Shown here: positions 7,535 through 15,910 of the stretch, piece after piece | Layout: each line of letters starts with the position of its first letter | Position numbering within the stretch: position 1 is the stretch's first letter | Assembly (NCBI GenBank): GCA_947624035.1 | Contig: CANQIH010000004.1 | Coordinates: 1-33,820, forward strand | Reading direction: 5' to 3' | Length of the DNA: 33,820 nt | From: an uncultured Oscillospiraceae bacterium | GTDB lineage: Bacteria; Bacillota; Clostridia; Oscillospirales; Oscillospiraceae | Made by a program: the position numbers and the translations under genes | The notes under the pieces: model-generated | What the model saw: the letters and a program-made list of their open reading frames with translations, nothing else | Told to the model about the DNA's origin: nothing | Databases searched by the model: none

Positions 7535-7808
7535 TGCCGCCACCTCCCAGCTGCTTCACGGCCTGATTGACGCCGGTCGCTGCGAGGCCGGACACGATGC
7601 CGACGGCCACGGCGGTCAGCACATCAGGAGCCGGGAAGTCAGGCATAAAGAAGTAGCCCACGACGCCCAGGACGCCGCCAACCGCGCCGACGATGACCGG
7701 GATAAACTTGCTGTCCAGGCCGCTCACTTTCACGCCCGCGCCCACCAGGTAGCAGATGACCGTGATAGCCGCCACGCCAGCGATGCCGAATGTGTCAAGA
7801 ATACTCAT
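7527..7808 (-). CDS. Phage holin
   Basis: Small hydrophobic protein immediately upstream of the endolysin, several TM segments. Confidence 0.85.
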   Translation of the reverse strand: MSILDTFGIAGVAAITVICYLVGAGVKVSGLDSKFIPVIVGAVGGVLGVVGYFFMPDFPAPDVLTAVAVGIVSGLAATGVNQAVKQLGGGGNG

Positions 7809-7829
7809 ATTATGTAACCTCCTAAAAAG

Positions 7830-8198
7830 TTATTTCCAGTTGTCCACGACCGGTAGCTTGTCCACCTCGCGCATGACCGTATCAAGGTGACCGTTGCCGC
7901 CCAGCCTCTCATAAGCGTCGTGCATCTCGTGAAGGGTCTCTTTGTCCTCCAGCGTTATCTTCTTCGCGCCGATGTAGCACAGGCCAAGATACCGTATCCG
8001 CTCCGTGGTGATGACCTTCTGACTGTTCACCACCGCGTCCAGCTTCTCCTCCATCTTGTCTACCCGGGACGCGGAGATGGTCTCTGCGTCGTCAGACTTT
8101 TTCCATTTTCGCTTTACCGCGTCTGCCAGCAGGGTAGCAAGCGCGCCCATTGCACTTGACCCCAATATGGCCGCGAGAACTGTTGCCCATGCGCTCAA
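7830..8198 (-). CDS. Phage membrane-anchored hypothetical protein
   Basis: TTG start overlapping the upstream stop (TTGA); N-terminal TM then helical domain. Confidence 0.65.
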   Translation of the reverse strand: MSAWATVLAAILGSSAMGALATLLADAVKRKWKKSDDAETISASRVDKMEEKLDAVVNSQKVITTERIRYLGLCYIGAKKITLEDKETLHEMHDAYERLGGNGHLDTVMREVDKLPVVDNWK

Positions 8199-8470
8199 GC
8201 TTCATCATCCCCTTCAAGGATCTCTTGCTTCTCTTCGTCAAACGCTTCCTCCGTCTTTTCAGCGGGTTCACCGTCCAGCCAGTAGATGGTGTCGATGAAG
8301 TCAGCAACCGGGTCTTTTGCGTCCTTGCCCTTCGTCTTGGCGACCTTCATCTGCTTTTCCAGCATTTCCTTTTTCGCTTTCTCGCTCCACTTGTGAACGA
8401 TAAGCGGGGTATCACCAACGATGTGAATGTGGGCATACTGGATGTCGATGCGCGGGATAGTGATAGCCAC
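8195..8470 (-). CDS. Phage protein (IHIVGDTPLIVHKWSEKAKKEM...), probably truncated
   Basis: GTG start with no RBS, next to an abrupt change in gene content. From memory, relatives are considerably longer. Confidence 0.55.
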   Translation of the reverse strand: MAITIPRIDIQYAHIHIVGDTPLIVHKWSEKAKKEMLEKQMKVAKTKGKDAKDPVADFIDTIYWLDGEPAEKTEEAFDEEKQEILEGDDEA

Positions 8471-8650
8471 GGTTGCTGGACACGGCCATGTTCCAGCACC
8501 CCGAGCGGAAGAGCTATGTGATCAAAGCAAAGCCGCCCATGCCGGTCAATGATCAGGAAGGGGGTGATACGCCCTAACCACCCCCTTGTTATGAGACCCG
8601 TATGCCGGATGCAGCGTCTCCCCCTGCGCTGTCATCTGGATCTGCAAAGC

Positions 8651-8682
8651 CCTGTCGCTCTCTGCGGCAGGGCCCTTTTTTA
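8651..8682 (+). terminator. Rho-independent terminator
   Basis: GCCCTGTCGC-TCTC-TGCGGCAGGGC then CCTTTTTT. Confidence 0.8.
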
Positions 8683-8756
8683 TATGGTTTTCCGCTTTCC
8701 CGCGCGCCGGCCCGGGACCCGCCCGGCGGCCCTCCGGCCGGAAACATACGTTCCCC

Positions 8757-8786
8757 TTGCCAAGACCGCCGGACCGCGCGTATAAT
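8757..8786 (+). promoter_or_regulatory. Sigma-A-type promoter for macrodomain gene
   Basis: TTGCCA-N18-TATAAT, followed by AAGGAGG RBS. Confidence 0.65.
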
Positions 8787-8811
8787 GAAAAAAACGGAAG
8801 GAGGCGCGGCC

Positions 8812-9918
8812 ATGCCACTGCAGATCATCCGGGACGACATCACAAAGGTACAGTGCGACGCCATCGTGAACGCGGCCAAGAGCACCCTTCTGGGGGGCGG
8901 CGGCGTGGACGGCGCCATACACAAGGCCGCCGGGCCTGGGCTGCTGGCCGAGTGCCGGACCCTGGGCGGCTGCGAGACCGGCCAGGCAAAGATCACCGGC
9001 GGGTACGACCTGCCGGCCAAATACGTCATCCACACCGTGGGTCCGGTGTGGCACGGCGGGGACCAGGGGGAGAGGCGGCTTTTGGAGAGCTGCTACCGCT
9101 CCTCCCTGACCCTGGCCAAGGCCCACGGCTGCCAGAGCGTGGCCTTCCCCCTGATATCCGCGGGGGTGTTCGGCTACCCCAAGGACCAGGCCCTGCGGGT
9201 GGCGGTGGATTCCATCAGCGCGTTCCTGCTGGAGAACGACGACATGCTGGTGTATCTCGTGGTGTTCAGCCCCACGCCCTACCTTCTGAGCAAAAAGCTC
9301 TTCTCCGACGTGCGGGCCTACATCGACGACCACTATGTGGACACCCACTACGACGCCTGCGCCCAGCGGATGCGGGCCGCACAGTTCCAGGGGCGTACGG
9401 GAGAATTCGCCCCGCCCGAGGACGTCATGAGTGTGACCATGAACATGCCCATGGCGGCCGCCCCTCCCCCTGCCTCTGCCCCGGCGGAGCCCAAGACCGC
9501 CCGGAAGGGCCTTTTCAAGCGCCGCAGGGAGAAGGCTGCCCCTCCGGCGGAGACCTTGGCGGAACGGCTCAGCCACATCGACGAGAGCTTTTCCCAGATG
9601 CTCCTGCGGAAGATCGACGAGAGCGGCATGACCGACGCGGCCTGCTACAAGCGGGCCAACATCGACCGCAAGCTCTTCTCAAAAATACGCTCCGACGCCC
9701 AATATAAGCCCAGCAAGCAGACGGCCATCGCCTTTGCCATCGCCCTGGAGCTGAGCCTGGACGAGACCCGCGAACTGCTCATGAAGGCGGGCTATGCCCT
9801 CTCCCCCGCCAGCAAGTTCGACGTCATCATCGAGTACTTCATCCGCCAGGGCAACTACAACATCTTCGAGATCAACGAGGCCCTGTTCGTGTTCGACCAG
9901 AACCTCCTGGGAGCCTGA
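8812..9918 (+). CDS. Macrodomain (ADP-ribose-binding) protein with C-terminal helical/HTH-like domain
   Basis: [48 protein letters not shown]...VGPVWHGG...[11 protein letters not shown] is a canonical macro domain. C-terminal [17 protein letters not shown]...[44 protein letters not shown]. Confidence 0.9.
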   Translation: MPLQIIRDDITKVQCDAIVNAAKSTLLGGGGVDGAIHKAAGPGLLAECRTLGGCETGQAKITGGYDLPAKYVIHTVGPVWHGGDQGERRLLESCYRSSLTLAKAHGCQSVAFPLISAGVFGYPKDQALRVAVDSISAFLLENDDMLVYLVVFSPTPYLLSKKLFSDVRAYIDDHYVDTHYDACAQRMRAAQFQGRTGEFAPPEDVMSVTMNMPMAAAPPPASAPAEPKTARKGLFKRRREKAAPPAETLAERLSHIDESFSQMLLRKIDESGMTDAACYKRANIDRKLFSKIRSDAQYKPSKQTAIAFAIALELSLDETRELLMKAGYALSPASKFDVIIEYFIRQGNYNIFEINEALFVFDQNLLGA

Positions 9919-9928
9919 CGCCCCAGGT

Positions 9929-10104
9929 CCCTTGCCTCCCCTTGGGAGAAAAAAGCGCCATGCCCCTCGGCTCCCCCTACGGGGGAGCTGGCCGCCGCCA
10001 ACGGCGGCGGTCTGAAGGGGGAAAACCTACACTGGGTCTAACTTTCAGCCTTTCCCCCTTCCGCCTCGCTTCGCTCGGCACCTCCCCCCAAGGGGAGGCA
10101 AGGG
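9929..10104. repeat. MITE-like palindromic intergenic element with 18-bp terminal inverted repeats
   Basis: CCCTTGCCTCCCCTTGGG (9929-9946) and CCCAAGGGGAGGCAAGGG (10087-10104); internal hairpin CTCCCCCTACGGGGGAG and GCCGCCGCCAACGGCGGCGG. Confidence 0.65.
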
Positions 10105-10296
10105 GCTTGGCGGTGGACCGACCCCCGCAGGGGGAGCCAATGGGTGCATCAAAATGGGGTCCCCACGCGGCACGCTTGCCGCGTGGGGAGAGGAGGCGCC
10201 GCGTTGTATTCGAGCCTTGCCGCTTGCGGCGAGGGGAGACCTACAACGCGTGCACCGACGATTTGTCGCTTGCCAGGCGACCACATGACATCCAAG

Positions 10297-10336
10297 ACCT
10301 CCTATACTGTGATCAACAAAACACAGTACAGGAGGT
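10297..10336 (+). promoter_or_regulatory. 15-nt inverted repeat enclosing the SD of the VWA gene
   Basis: ACCTCCTATACTGTG-ATCAACAAAA-CACAGTACAGGAGGT; 14/15 pairs; AGGAGG lies inside the right arm. Confidence 0.7.
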
Positions 10337-10343
10337 CATCATC

Positions 10344-10991
10344 ATGGCAAACAACAACATTACCGAGCTCGTATTCATCCTGGACCGGTCCGGGTCCATG
10401 GCGGGACTGGAGGACGACACCATCGGCGGCTTCAACGCCCTCATCGAAAAGCAGCGCGCCCTGCCCGGCCAGGCCTACGTGTCCACGGTCCTCTTCGACA
10501 ACGACGCCAAGGTGGTCCACGACCGGGTGAAGCTGGCGGACGTGAAGCCCATGACCCGCCGGGACTACCAGGTGGGCGGCTGCACGGCTCTCATGGACGC
10601 CCTGGGCGGTGCCATCCACCACATCGTGAACGTCCACCGCTACGCCCGGCCCGAGGACGTGCCCGAGCACACCCTGTTCGTCATCACCACCGACGGCATG
10701 GAGAACGCCAGCCGCCGGTACTCCAGCGACAAGGTCAAGGCCATGATCGAACACGAGAAGGCCAAGTACGGCTGGGAGTTTTTGTTCCTGGCGGCCAACA
10801 TCGACGCCGTGGAGACCGCCGCCCGCTTCGGCATCGGAGCGGAGCGGGCCGTGAACTACCAGGCCGACAGCCAGGGCACCGGGGTCCTCTATGAAGCCGT
10901 ATCCGACGCCGTGTGCTGCATCCGGGCCAACGCGCCGCTGTCCAAGAGCTGGGCAGACCGCATCCGCCGGGACAACAAGCGCGGGAAGTAA
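10344..10991 (+). CDS. VWA-domain protein (intact MIDAS)
   Basis: ELVFILDRSGSMAGLEDDTIGGFN...GGCTALMDALG...LFVITTDGMENAS; ATG 7 nt after the AGGAGGT. Confidence 0.9.
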   Translation: MANNNITELVFILDRSGSMAGLEDDTIGGFNALIEKQRALPGQAYVSTVLFDNDAKVVHDRVKLADVKPMTRRDYQVGGCTALMDALGGAIHHIVNVHRYARPEDVPEHTLFVITTDGMENASRRYSSDKVKAMIEHEKAKYGWEFLFLAANIDAVETAARFGIGAERAVNYQADSQGTGVLYEAVSDAVCCIRANAPLSKSWADRIRRDNKRGK

Positions 10992-11008
10992 TGGGCGGAC
11001 ACAAACAA

Positions 11009-11048
11009 AGACCAGACGGATGCGCACTGCATCCGTCTGGTCTCTTTT
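11009..11048. terminator. Bidirectional terminator between convergent genes
   Basis: AGACCAGACGGATGC-GCACT-GCATCCGTCTGGTCT then CTTTTC. Confidence 0.85.
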
Positions 11049-11054
11049 CAGTTT

Positions 11055-13334
11055 TCATTCCACGGGAACGACCGCGCCGGGGTCCGGGGCAGCTGCTCCC
11101 CCGCCGCCGGCCGCGCCGCCCTCAGCGCCGCCTCCGGCATCACCGCCGCCACCGCCGGTATTGTCCACCGGGGGCACCTCCACCGGGGGGACCTCCACTG
11201 GAGGCACCTCTACCGGGGGATCGGTGGTCACAGGCGGGTCCGTGATCACCGGGGGATCGGTGGTCACGGGCGGGTCTGTGGTCACCGGGGGCTCCTGGCC
11301 GTTCCAGGGGGTGGGCGTGGGCTCGCTCCAGCCTCCCTCCGGGGGCGTAGGCGTGGGTTCGCTCCAGCCATCCGGGGGCGTGGGGGTGGGCTCGCCGCCC
11401 CACCAGCCCTGCTCGCCGGGCGGCGTGGGGGTGGGCTCGCCGCCCCACCAGCCGCCCTCGGGAGGCGTGGGGGTGGGCTCGCCGTTCCACCACTCGCCGG
11501 GGGTGGGCGTGGGCCACTCGGGCCCCGGCGTGGACACCGCCCCGTTGGGGACCGTGCGGGTCACCGTGACGCCCGCGTTGGGGCCGGTGAGGTAGGTGAT
11601 GGAGATGGTGGTGGTACCGTCGCCGTTATCGTGGTAGGAGATGACGTAGTCCACGCCCTCCACCAGCGGCGTGCCGCCCTCGCCGGTGAGCAGGTCGCCA
11701 TAGCCGCTGCTGCCGGGGTCGCTGGGGTCCTGGGGGGCGTTGATATCGTCGCCCAGAGCGCCCTCGTCGTCCTTCGGCGGGGCGATGAAGTCCTCGCCGG
11801 GGAAGATGTAGTAGAGCACCGAGGCGCCCCGCAGCTGTTTGAAGAGGTTACGGCCGGGCCGGATCTCCACCCGCCCGTGGGCTCCGGTCCGGTAGGCCCA
11901 ATCCAGCTCCACGTCATAGATATACTGGTTGCCGTAGTCGTCGTCGATCATGCACCAGGCGTGGATGGCGTTGTTCTCGTTGACGCCGCCGCACACGGGG
12001 TAGGCCTGGAAGCCCAGCCGCCGGGCCAGGTACACGAAGGCCGCCGCCCAGTAGTAGCAGGACCCGCCCTTGGTCTGATACATGACCTTGGCGCACTCCA
12101 GCTCCCAGCCGGTGCTGCCCCGGACCCAGCCGGTGTTCCGGGCCAGATAGTCGTAGCCGCCGTTGATCATGTAGTCATAGGCCTCCCGCAGCTTGGTCTC
12201 ATTGAGGAGGCTGGCCGTATCGTTCTGGATGATGGGGGCCATGATCTGGTTGAGCAGGGCGTCGCAGTCCGGGTCTGTGGTGGTATAGCGGCCGTTCTCG
12301 CCGAAATAGAGCCGCTCCAGGGTGTAGTTGGTCACATAGGGGCCGTCGGCCTTCTCGACGTAGAACATGGACCCGTCCAGCTCCTGGAGGCCAGGCTGGT
12401 TGCGGCGGATGAAAAAGCCGTCCTCATCCACGTAGTAGAGCCCGCCGTCCACGGTGTGGAAGCCCTTCTCATAGAAGTCCAGGCCGCCGGTTCCGGCGTT
12501 GACGTGGCACATGCGGCCGTCCAGCAGCATGAGGCCGGGCTGCACGCCCTCCACCTCGCCGTACACATAGGCGAGAAAGTCATTGGTATAGGCCGCGTCC
12601 AGGATGTCGTAATAGGCCCAGCTCCGGGGAGGCACATCCACATAGGGATAGCTCTCGCAGGCCATGTCCAGGGCCTTGGTGTTGACGGCATAGTCCCGCA
12701 CCCGGTTGACCAGCACGGCGGTCTCCGCCCGGGTAGCCGGGGCGTCTGGGTAGAAATTGCCGTCGCCGCAGCCGGACAGCCAGCCCCGGGTCACCATGGC
12801 CGCGATATAGCCCATGGCCCAGTGGTCCTCGCCCACGTCCGGGAAGGCCAGGGCCTCCACCTGCTCCTGCCCCATGAGGCGGCACAGCGCCGCGCACAGC
12901 TCCGCCCGGGTGATGGGCTCATTGGGGCAGAACCGGCTGTTGCCCCGCCCGGCCATCAGGCCCAGGGCGGACACGGTCTGCACGCTGGTATAGAAGCTGT
13001 CCTGCTCCGTCACGTCAACATAGGCGGCGGTCCTGTTGGGGATATCGGTGTCCTCGTCCAGCAGCGCGCAGAGGATGGCCGCGGCCTCCGCCCGGGTCAC
13101 AGGGTCGCCAGGCCGGAACTGGCCGGCGGCGCAGGGCATATACCGGACGTGGCCGCCCCGGACGGATATGCCGGAGCTGGTGACGATGGTGGAGTTCAGA
13201 CTGCTCACGCCGCTGTTCCCCAGGGCGGGGTCGTTCCCCTCCTGGCGGGCGGCTGCCTCCCGGGTGATGCAGGAGGCGCATATACACAAGATAAGGCTGA
13301 GAGAAATCAATATGACAGCGGATATTTTTCTCAT
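11055..13334 (-). CDS. Secreted SLH-domain protein with transglutaminase-like domain and Pro/Thr/Gly-rich C-terminal tail
   Basis: N-terminal signal; three SLH-like repeats (FRPGDPVTRAEAAAIL, FCPNEPITRAELCAAL, FYPDAPATRAETAVLV); GGSCYYWAAAFVYLARRLG...HAWCMIDDDYGNQYIYDVELD (Cys-His-Asp); PTPTPPEGGW and PPVTTD repeats. Confidence 0.88.
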   Translation of the reverse strand: MRKISAVILISLSLILCICASCITREAAARQEGNDPALGNSGVSSLNSTIVTSSGISVRGGHVRYMPCAAGQFRPGDPVTRAEAAAILCALLDEDTDIPNRTAAYVDVTEQDSFYTSVQTVSALGLMAGRGNSRFCPNEPITRAELCAALCRLMGQEQVEALAFPDVGEDHWAMGYIAAMVTRGWLSGCGDGNFYPDAPATRAETAVLVNRVRDYAVNTKALDMACESYPYVDVPPRSWAYYDILDAAYTNDFLAYVYGEVEGVQPGLMLLDGRMCHVNAGTGGLDFYEKGFHTVDGGLYYVDEDGFFIRRNQPGLQELDGSMFYVEKADGPYVTNYTLERLYFGENGRYTTTDPDCDALLNQIMAPIIQNDTASLLNETKLREAYDYMINGGYDYLARNTGWVRGSTGWELECAKVMYQTKGGSCYYWAAAFVYLARRLGFQAYPVCGGVNENNAIHAWCMIDDDYGNQYIYDVELDWAYRTGAHGRVEIRPGRNLFKQLRGASVLYYIFPGEDFIAPPKDDEGALGDDINAPQDPSDPGSSGYGDLLTGEGGTPLVEGVDYVISYHDNGDGTTTISITYLTGPNAGVTVTRTVPNGAVSTPGPEWPTPTPGEWWNGEPTPTPPEGGWWGGEPTPTPPGEQGWWGGEPTPTPPDGWSEPTPTPPEGGWSEPTPTPWNGQEPPVTTDPPVTTDPPVITDPPVTTDPPVEVPPVEVPPVEVPPVDNTGGGGGDAGGGAEGGAAGGGGAAAPDPGAVVPVE

Positions 13335-13490
13335 GCTTTCTCCTTCGGATCCTATCTATCTGGAAAGCCTGCGCAGGGCCTGGCCCGCGCGGCAGATCAC
13401 TTACTTTGTCAGCTCGATTTTTTTATTATAACACAGGCGGGCCGATTATACCAGAGCATCCTGCGTCAAGTTCCAAAAACCTTTTCCTTC

Positions 13491-13507
13491 TGAAAGATTC
13501 TCTTTCA
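13491..13507. promoter_or_regulatory. 17-bp dyad TGAAAGA-TTC-TCTTTCA upstream of the COG0523 operon
   Basis: Perfect 7-bp arms; TATACT/TATAAT follows at about 13526-13536. Confidence 0.45.
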
Positions 13508-13627
13508 TTTATGTTTCTAATGTGTTATACTATAATTTGATGCGGTTTCCATATCCTGCATTATACACCGACCGCGGGGCCGATGTGTGAACAGTTTATT
13601 ATCTCTATTCTCAGAAAGGCGATACAC

Positions 13628-14818
13628 ATGACCAGGATCGACATTTTTTCAGGCTTTCTCGGCGCCGGGAAGACGACGCTCATCAAGAAGCTCCTCAAAG
13701 AGGCCTATGCCGGGGAGAAGCTGGTGCTCATCGAAAATGAGTTCGGTGAGATCGGCATCGACGGCGGCTTTCTGAAGGACGCGGGCGTCATCGTCAACGA
13801 GATCGAGTCCGGCTGCATCTGCTGCAGCCTCACCGGCGACTTCCGGGAGGCCCTGCACATGGTGGCCGAGCAGTACCACCCCGACCGCATCCTCATCGAG
13901 CCGTCAGGCGTGGGAAAGCTGTCGGAGATCGTGGCGGCGGTCCAGTCCGCCGGGGACCAGTTCCAGCTGGGCGGGCTCACCACCGTGGTGGACGCCGCCA
14001 AGGCCAAAATGTATATCAAGAACTTCGGCGAGTTCTTCAATAACCAGGTCCAGTCCGCCAACTGCATCGTCCTCAGCCGCACCGGCAGCCTCTCCCAGGA
14101 GAAGATCGCCCAGGCCGAGGCCCTGCTGCGGGAGAAAAACCCCGAGGCGGTCATCGTCTCCACCGACTGGTCCCAGCTCACCGGCCAGCAGATCCTGGAC
14201 GCCATCGATAAGCGCAGCTCCATCTCCTCGGAGCTGGCCGCCCTGCTGGAGGAGCACTACCGGGAGGAGGCCGAAGAGGACGAAGAGTGCGACGACCCCG
14301 ACTGCGAGTGCCACCATCATCACCATCACGATGATGACCACGACGAGCACGAGCATCATCACCACCATCATGACGATGACGAGGATGATCACGACCACGA
14401 CCATCACCACCATCATGACCATGACGAGGATGATGACGAGCACGAGTGCTGCCACCATCATGACCATGACGAGGACCATGACCACGACGGCCATGAGCAC
14501 CACCATCACCATCACCACCATCATCACCACGGCCACGACGCCGACGAGGTGTTCCAGAGCTGGGGCGCGGAGACCTCCAAAAAATACACCGCGGAGGAGA
14601 TCGGCGCGGCCCTGGACAAGCTGGCCGACGGCGAGGCCTACGGCATGATCATCCGGGCCAAGGGCTATGTGGCCGCCCCCGATGGCACCTGGGTCCACTT
14701 CGACTACACCCCCGGCGAGAAGGACGTGCGCACCGGTCCCGCCAACGTGGCCGGGCGCATCTGCGTCATCGGCGCGGGCCTGAAGGAGGACGCGGTAAAG
14801 GAGCTGTTCGGGCTGTGA
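13628..14818 (+). CDS. COG0523/CobW-family GTPase metallochaperone with large His/Asp-rich insert
   Basis: GFLGAGKTT (P-loop), ESGCICCSL (CxCC motif), EPSG; a ~75-residue His/Asp/Glu block; CobW C-terminal domain. Confidence 0.92.
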   Translation: MTRIDIFSGFLGAGKTTLIKKLLKEAYAGEKLVLIENEFGEIGIDGGFLKDAGVIVNEIESGCICCSLTGDFREALHMVAEQYHPDRILIEPSGVGKLSEIVAAVQSAGDQFQLGGLTTVVDAAKAKMYIKNFGEFFNNQVQSANCIVLSRTGSLSQEKIAQAEALLREKNPEAVIVSTDWSQLTGQQILDAIDKRSSISSELAALLEEHYREEAEEDEECDDPDCECHHHHHHDDDHDEHEHHHHHHDDDEDDHDHDHHHHHDHDEDDDEHECCHHHDHDEDHDHDGHEHHHHHHHHHHHGHDADEVFQSWGAETSKKYTAEEIGAALDKLADGEAYGMIIRAKGYVAAPDGTWVHFDYTPGEKDVRTGPANVAGRICVIGAGLKEDAVKELFGL

Positions 14819-15759
14819 AGCAGATCCCCGTGTATCTGTTCACCGGCTTTCTGGAGGCCGGCAAGACCAAGTTCATCCAGGAGACATTGGAGGACCCCCG
14901 CTTCAACAGCGGCGAGCGGACGCTGCTGCTGCTGTGCGAGGAGGGGGAGATGGAGTACGAGCCGGACAAGTTCGCCAAGGGCAACGTGTTCCTGGAGGTC
15001 ATAGAAGACGAGGGGGACCTCCAGCCCGATACCCTCCAGGCCCTCTATGACAAGCACCGGGCCGACCGGGTGATGGTGGAGTACAACGGCATGTGGATGC
15101 TGGACAGCCTCTACCAGCGGATGCCGGAGGCCTGGGTGGTGGCCCAGGAGTTCCTGTTCGCGGACGCCAACACTTTCGTGAGCTACAACGCCAACATGCG
15201 CCAGTTCGTCTATGACAAGCTGCGCAGCTGCGAGCTGGTGGTATTCAACAGGTGCGGGCCGGCCGTGGACCGGATGGAGCTGCACAAGATCGTCCGGGCG
15301 GCCAGCCGCCGGGCGGACATCGCCTACGAGGCCCCGGACGGCAAGGTGGAGTACGACGAGATCGAGGACCCCCTGCCCTTTGACCTGGACGCCCCGGTGG
15401 TGGATATCAAGGACGAGGATTACGCCCTCTTTTACTCCGACCTCTCCGCCGACATGGGCAAGTACAGCGGCAAGACCGTGCGCTACAAGGGCATGGCCGT
15501 GAAGAGCCCCCGCCTCGCGGAGGACACCTTTGTCTTCGGCCGCCAGCTCATGACCTGCTGCGCCAACGACATCCAGTTCACCGGCCTGGTGTGCCGCTGG
15601 CCGGAGGCCAGGACCCTGGCCAAGGGCGAGTGGGTCACCGTCACGGCCACCATCGCCATCAAGTGGCACCGGGGCTACGGCCGGAAGGGCCCGGTGCTCA
15701 CCGCCACCCACGTGGAGCACGCGGAGCCCCCTGAGCAGCCGGTGGCCACCTTCTACTGA
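14815..15759 (+). CDS. CobW-like P-loop GTPase fused to a YcgQ/TIGR03943-like C-terminal domain
   Basis: PVYLFTGFLEAGKTKFI P-loop; C-terminal YSGKTVRYKGMAVK...FVFGRQLMTCCANDIQFTGLVCRW. GTG start overlaps the upstream stop (GTGA). Confidence 0.75.
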   Translation: MKQIPVYLFTGFLEAGKTKFIQETLEDPRFNSGERTLLLLCEEGEMEYEPDKFAKGNVFLEVIEDEGDLQPDTLQALYDKHRADRVMVEYNGMWMLDSLYQRMPEAWVVAQEFLFADANTFVSYNANMRQFVYDKLRSCELVVFNRCGPAVDRMELHKIVRAASRRADIAYEAPDGKVEYDEIEDPLPFDLDAPVVDIKDEDYALFYSDLSADMGKYSGKTVRYKGMAVKSPRLAEDTFVFGRQLMTCCANDIQFTGLVCRWPEARTLAKGEWVTVTATIAIKWHRGYGRKGPVLTATHVEHAEPPEQPVATFY

Positions 15760-15778
15760 CCTATCCCGCAAAATACAC

Positions 15779-15818
15779 GGCCCCCGGCGCGGGATGACTG
15801 CCCGCGCCGGGGGCTCTC
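15779..15818 (+). terminator. Hairpin terminator after the COG0523 operon
   Basis: GCCCCCGGCGCGGG-ATGACTG-CCCGCGCCGGGGGC. Confidence 0.65.
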
Positions 15819-15830
15819 CATGATATGCCG

Positions 15831-15859
15831 TTGATTTTCGGCCGTCTTTCCGGTATTAT
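15831..15859 (+). promoter_or_regulatory. Sigma-A-type promoter
   Basis: TTGATT-N17-TATTAT upstream of ORF 15911. Confidence 0.6.
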
Positions 15860-15910
15860 AGCGTTATCGGTTTGTAGTGTTATCTATGCAGCGCTGAAAA
15901 GGGGCAAAGA

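Larger units (their letters stand above)
78..8480 (-). mobile_element. Prophage segment or remnant (late/lysis genes, minus strand)
   Basis: tRNA-adjacent run of small minus-strand genes with holin, endolysin and phage-type structural proteins. No integrase, terminase, portal or capsid recognised. Boundaries inferred. Confidence 0.75.

Noticed and set aside
11631-13493. 620-aa plus-strand ORF opposite the SLH protein
   Set aside because: Antisense shadow; the minus strand encodes clear SLH and transglutaminase motifs.
14313-14535. CAT/GAC repeat block as microsatellite or regulatory repeat
   Set aside because: Explained as coding sequence for the His/Asp metal-binding insert.
13904-14698. 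Minus-strand ORF with long Val/Met-rich hydrophobic run resembling a membrane protein
   Set aside because: Reverse complement of CAT/CAC/GAC codons of the His/Asp-rich CobW insert.
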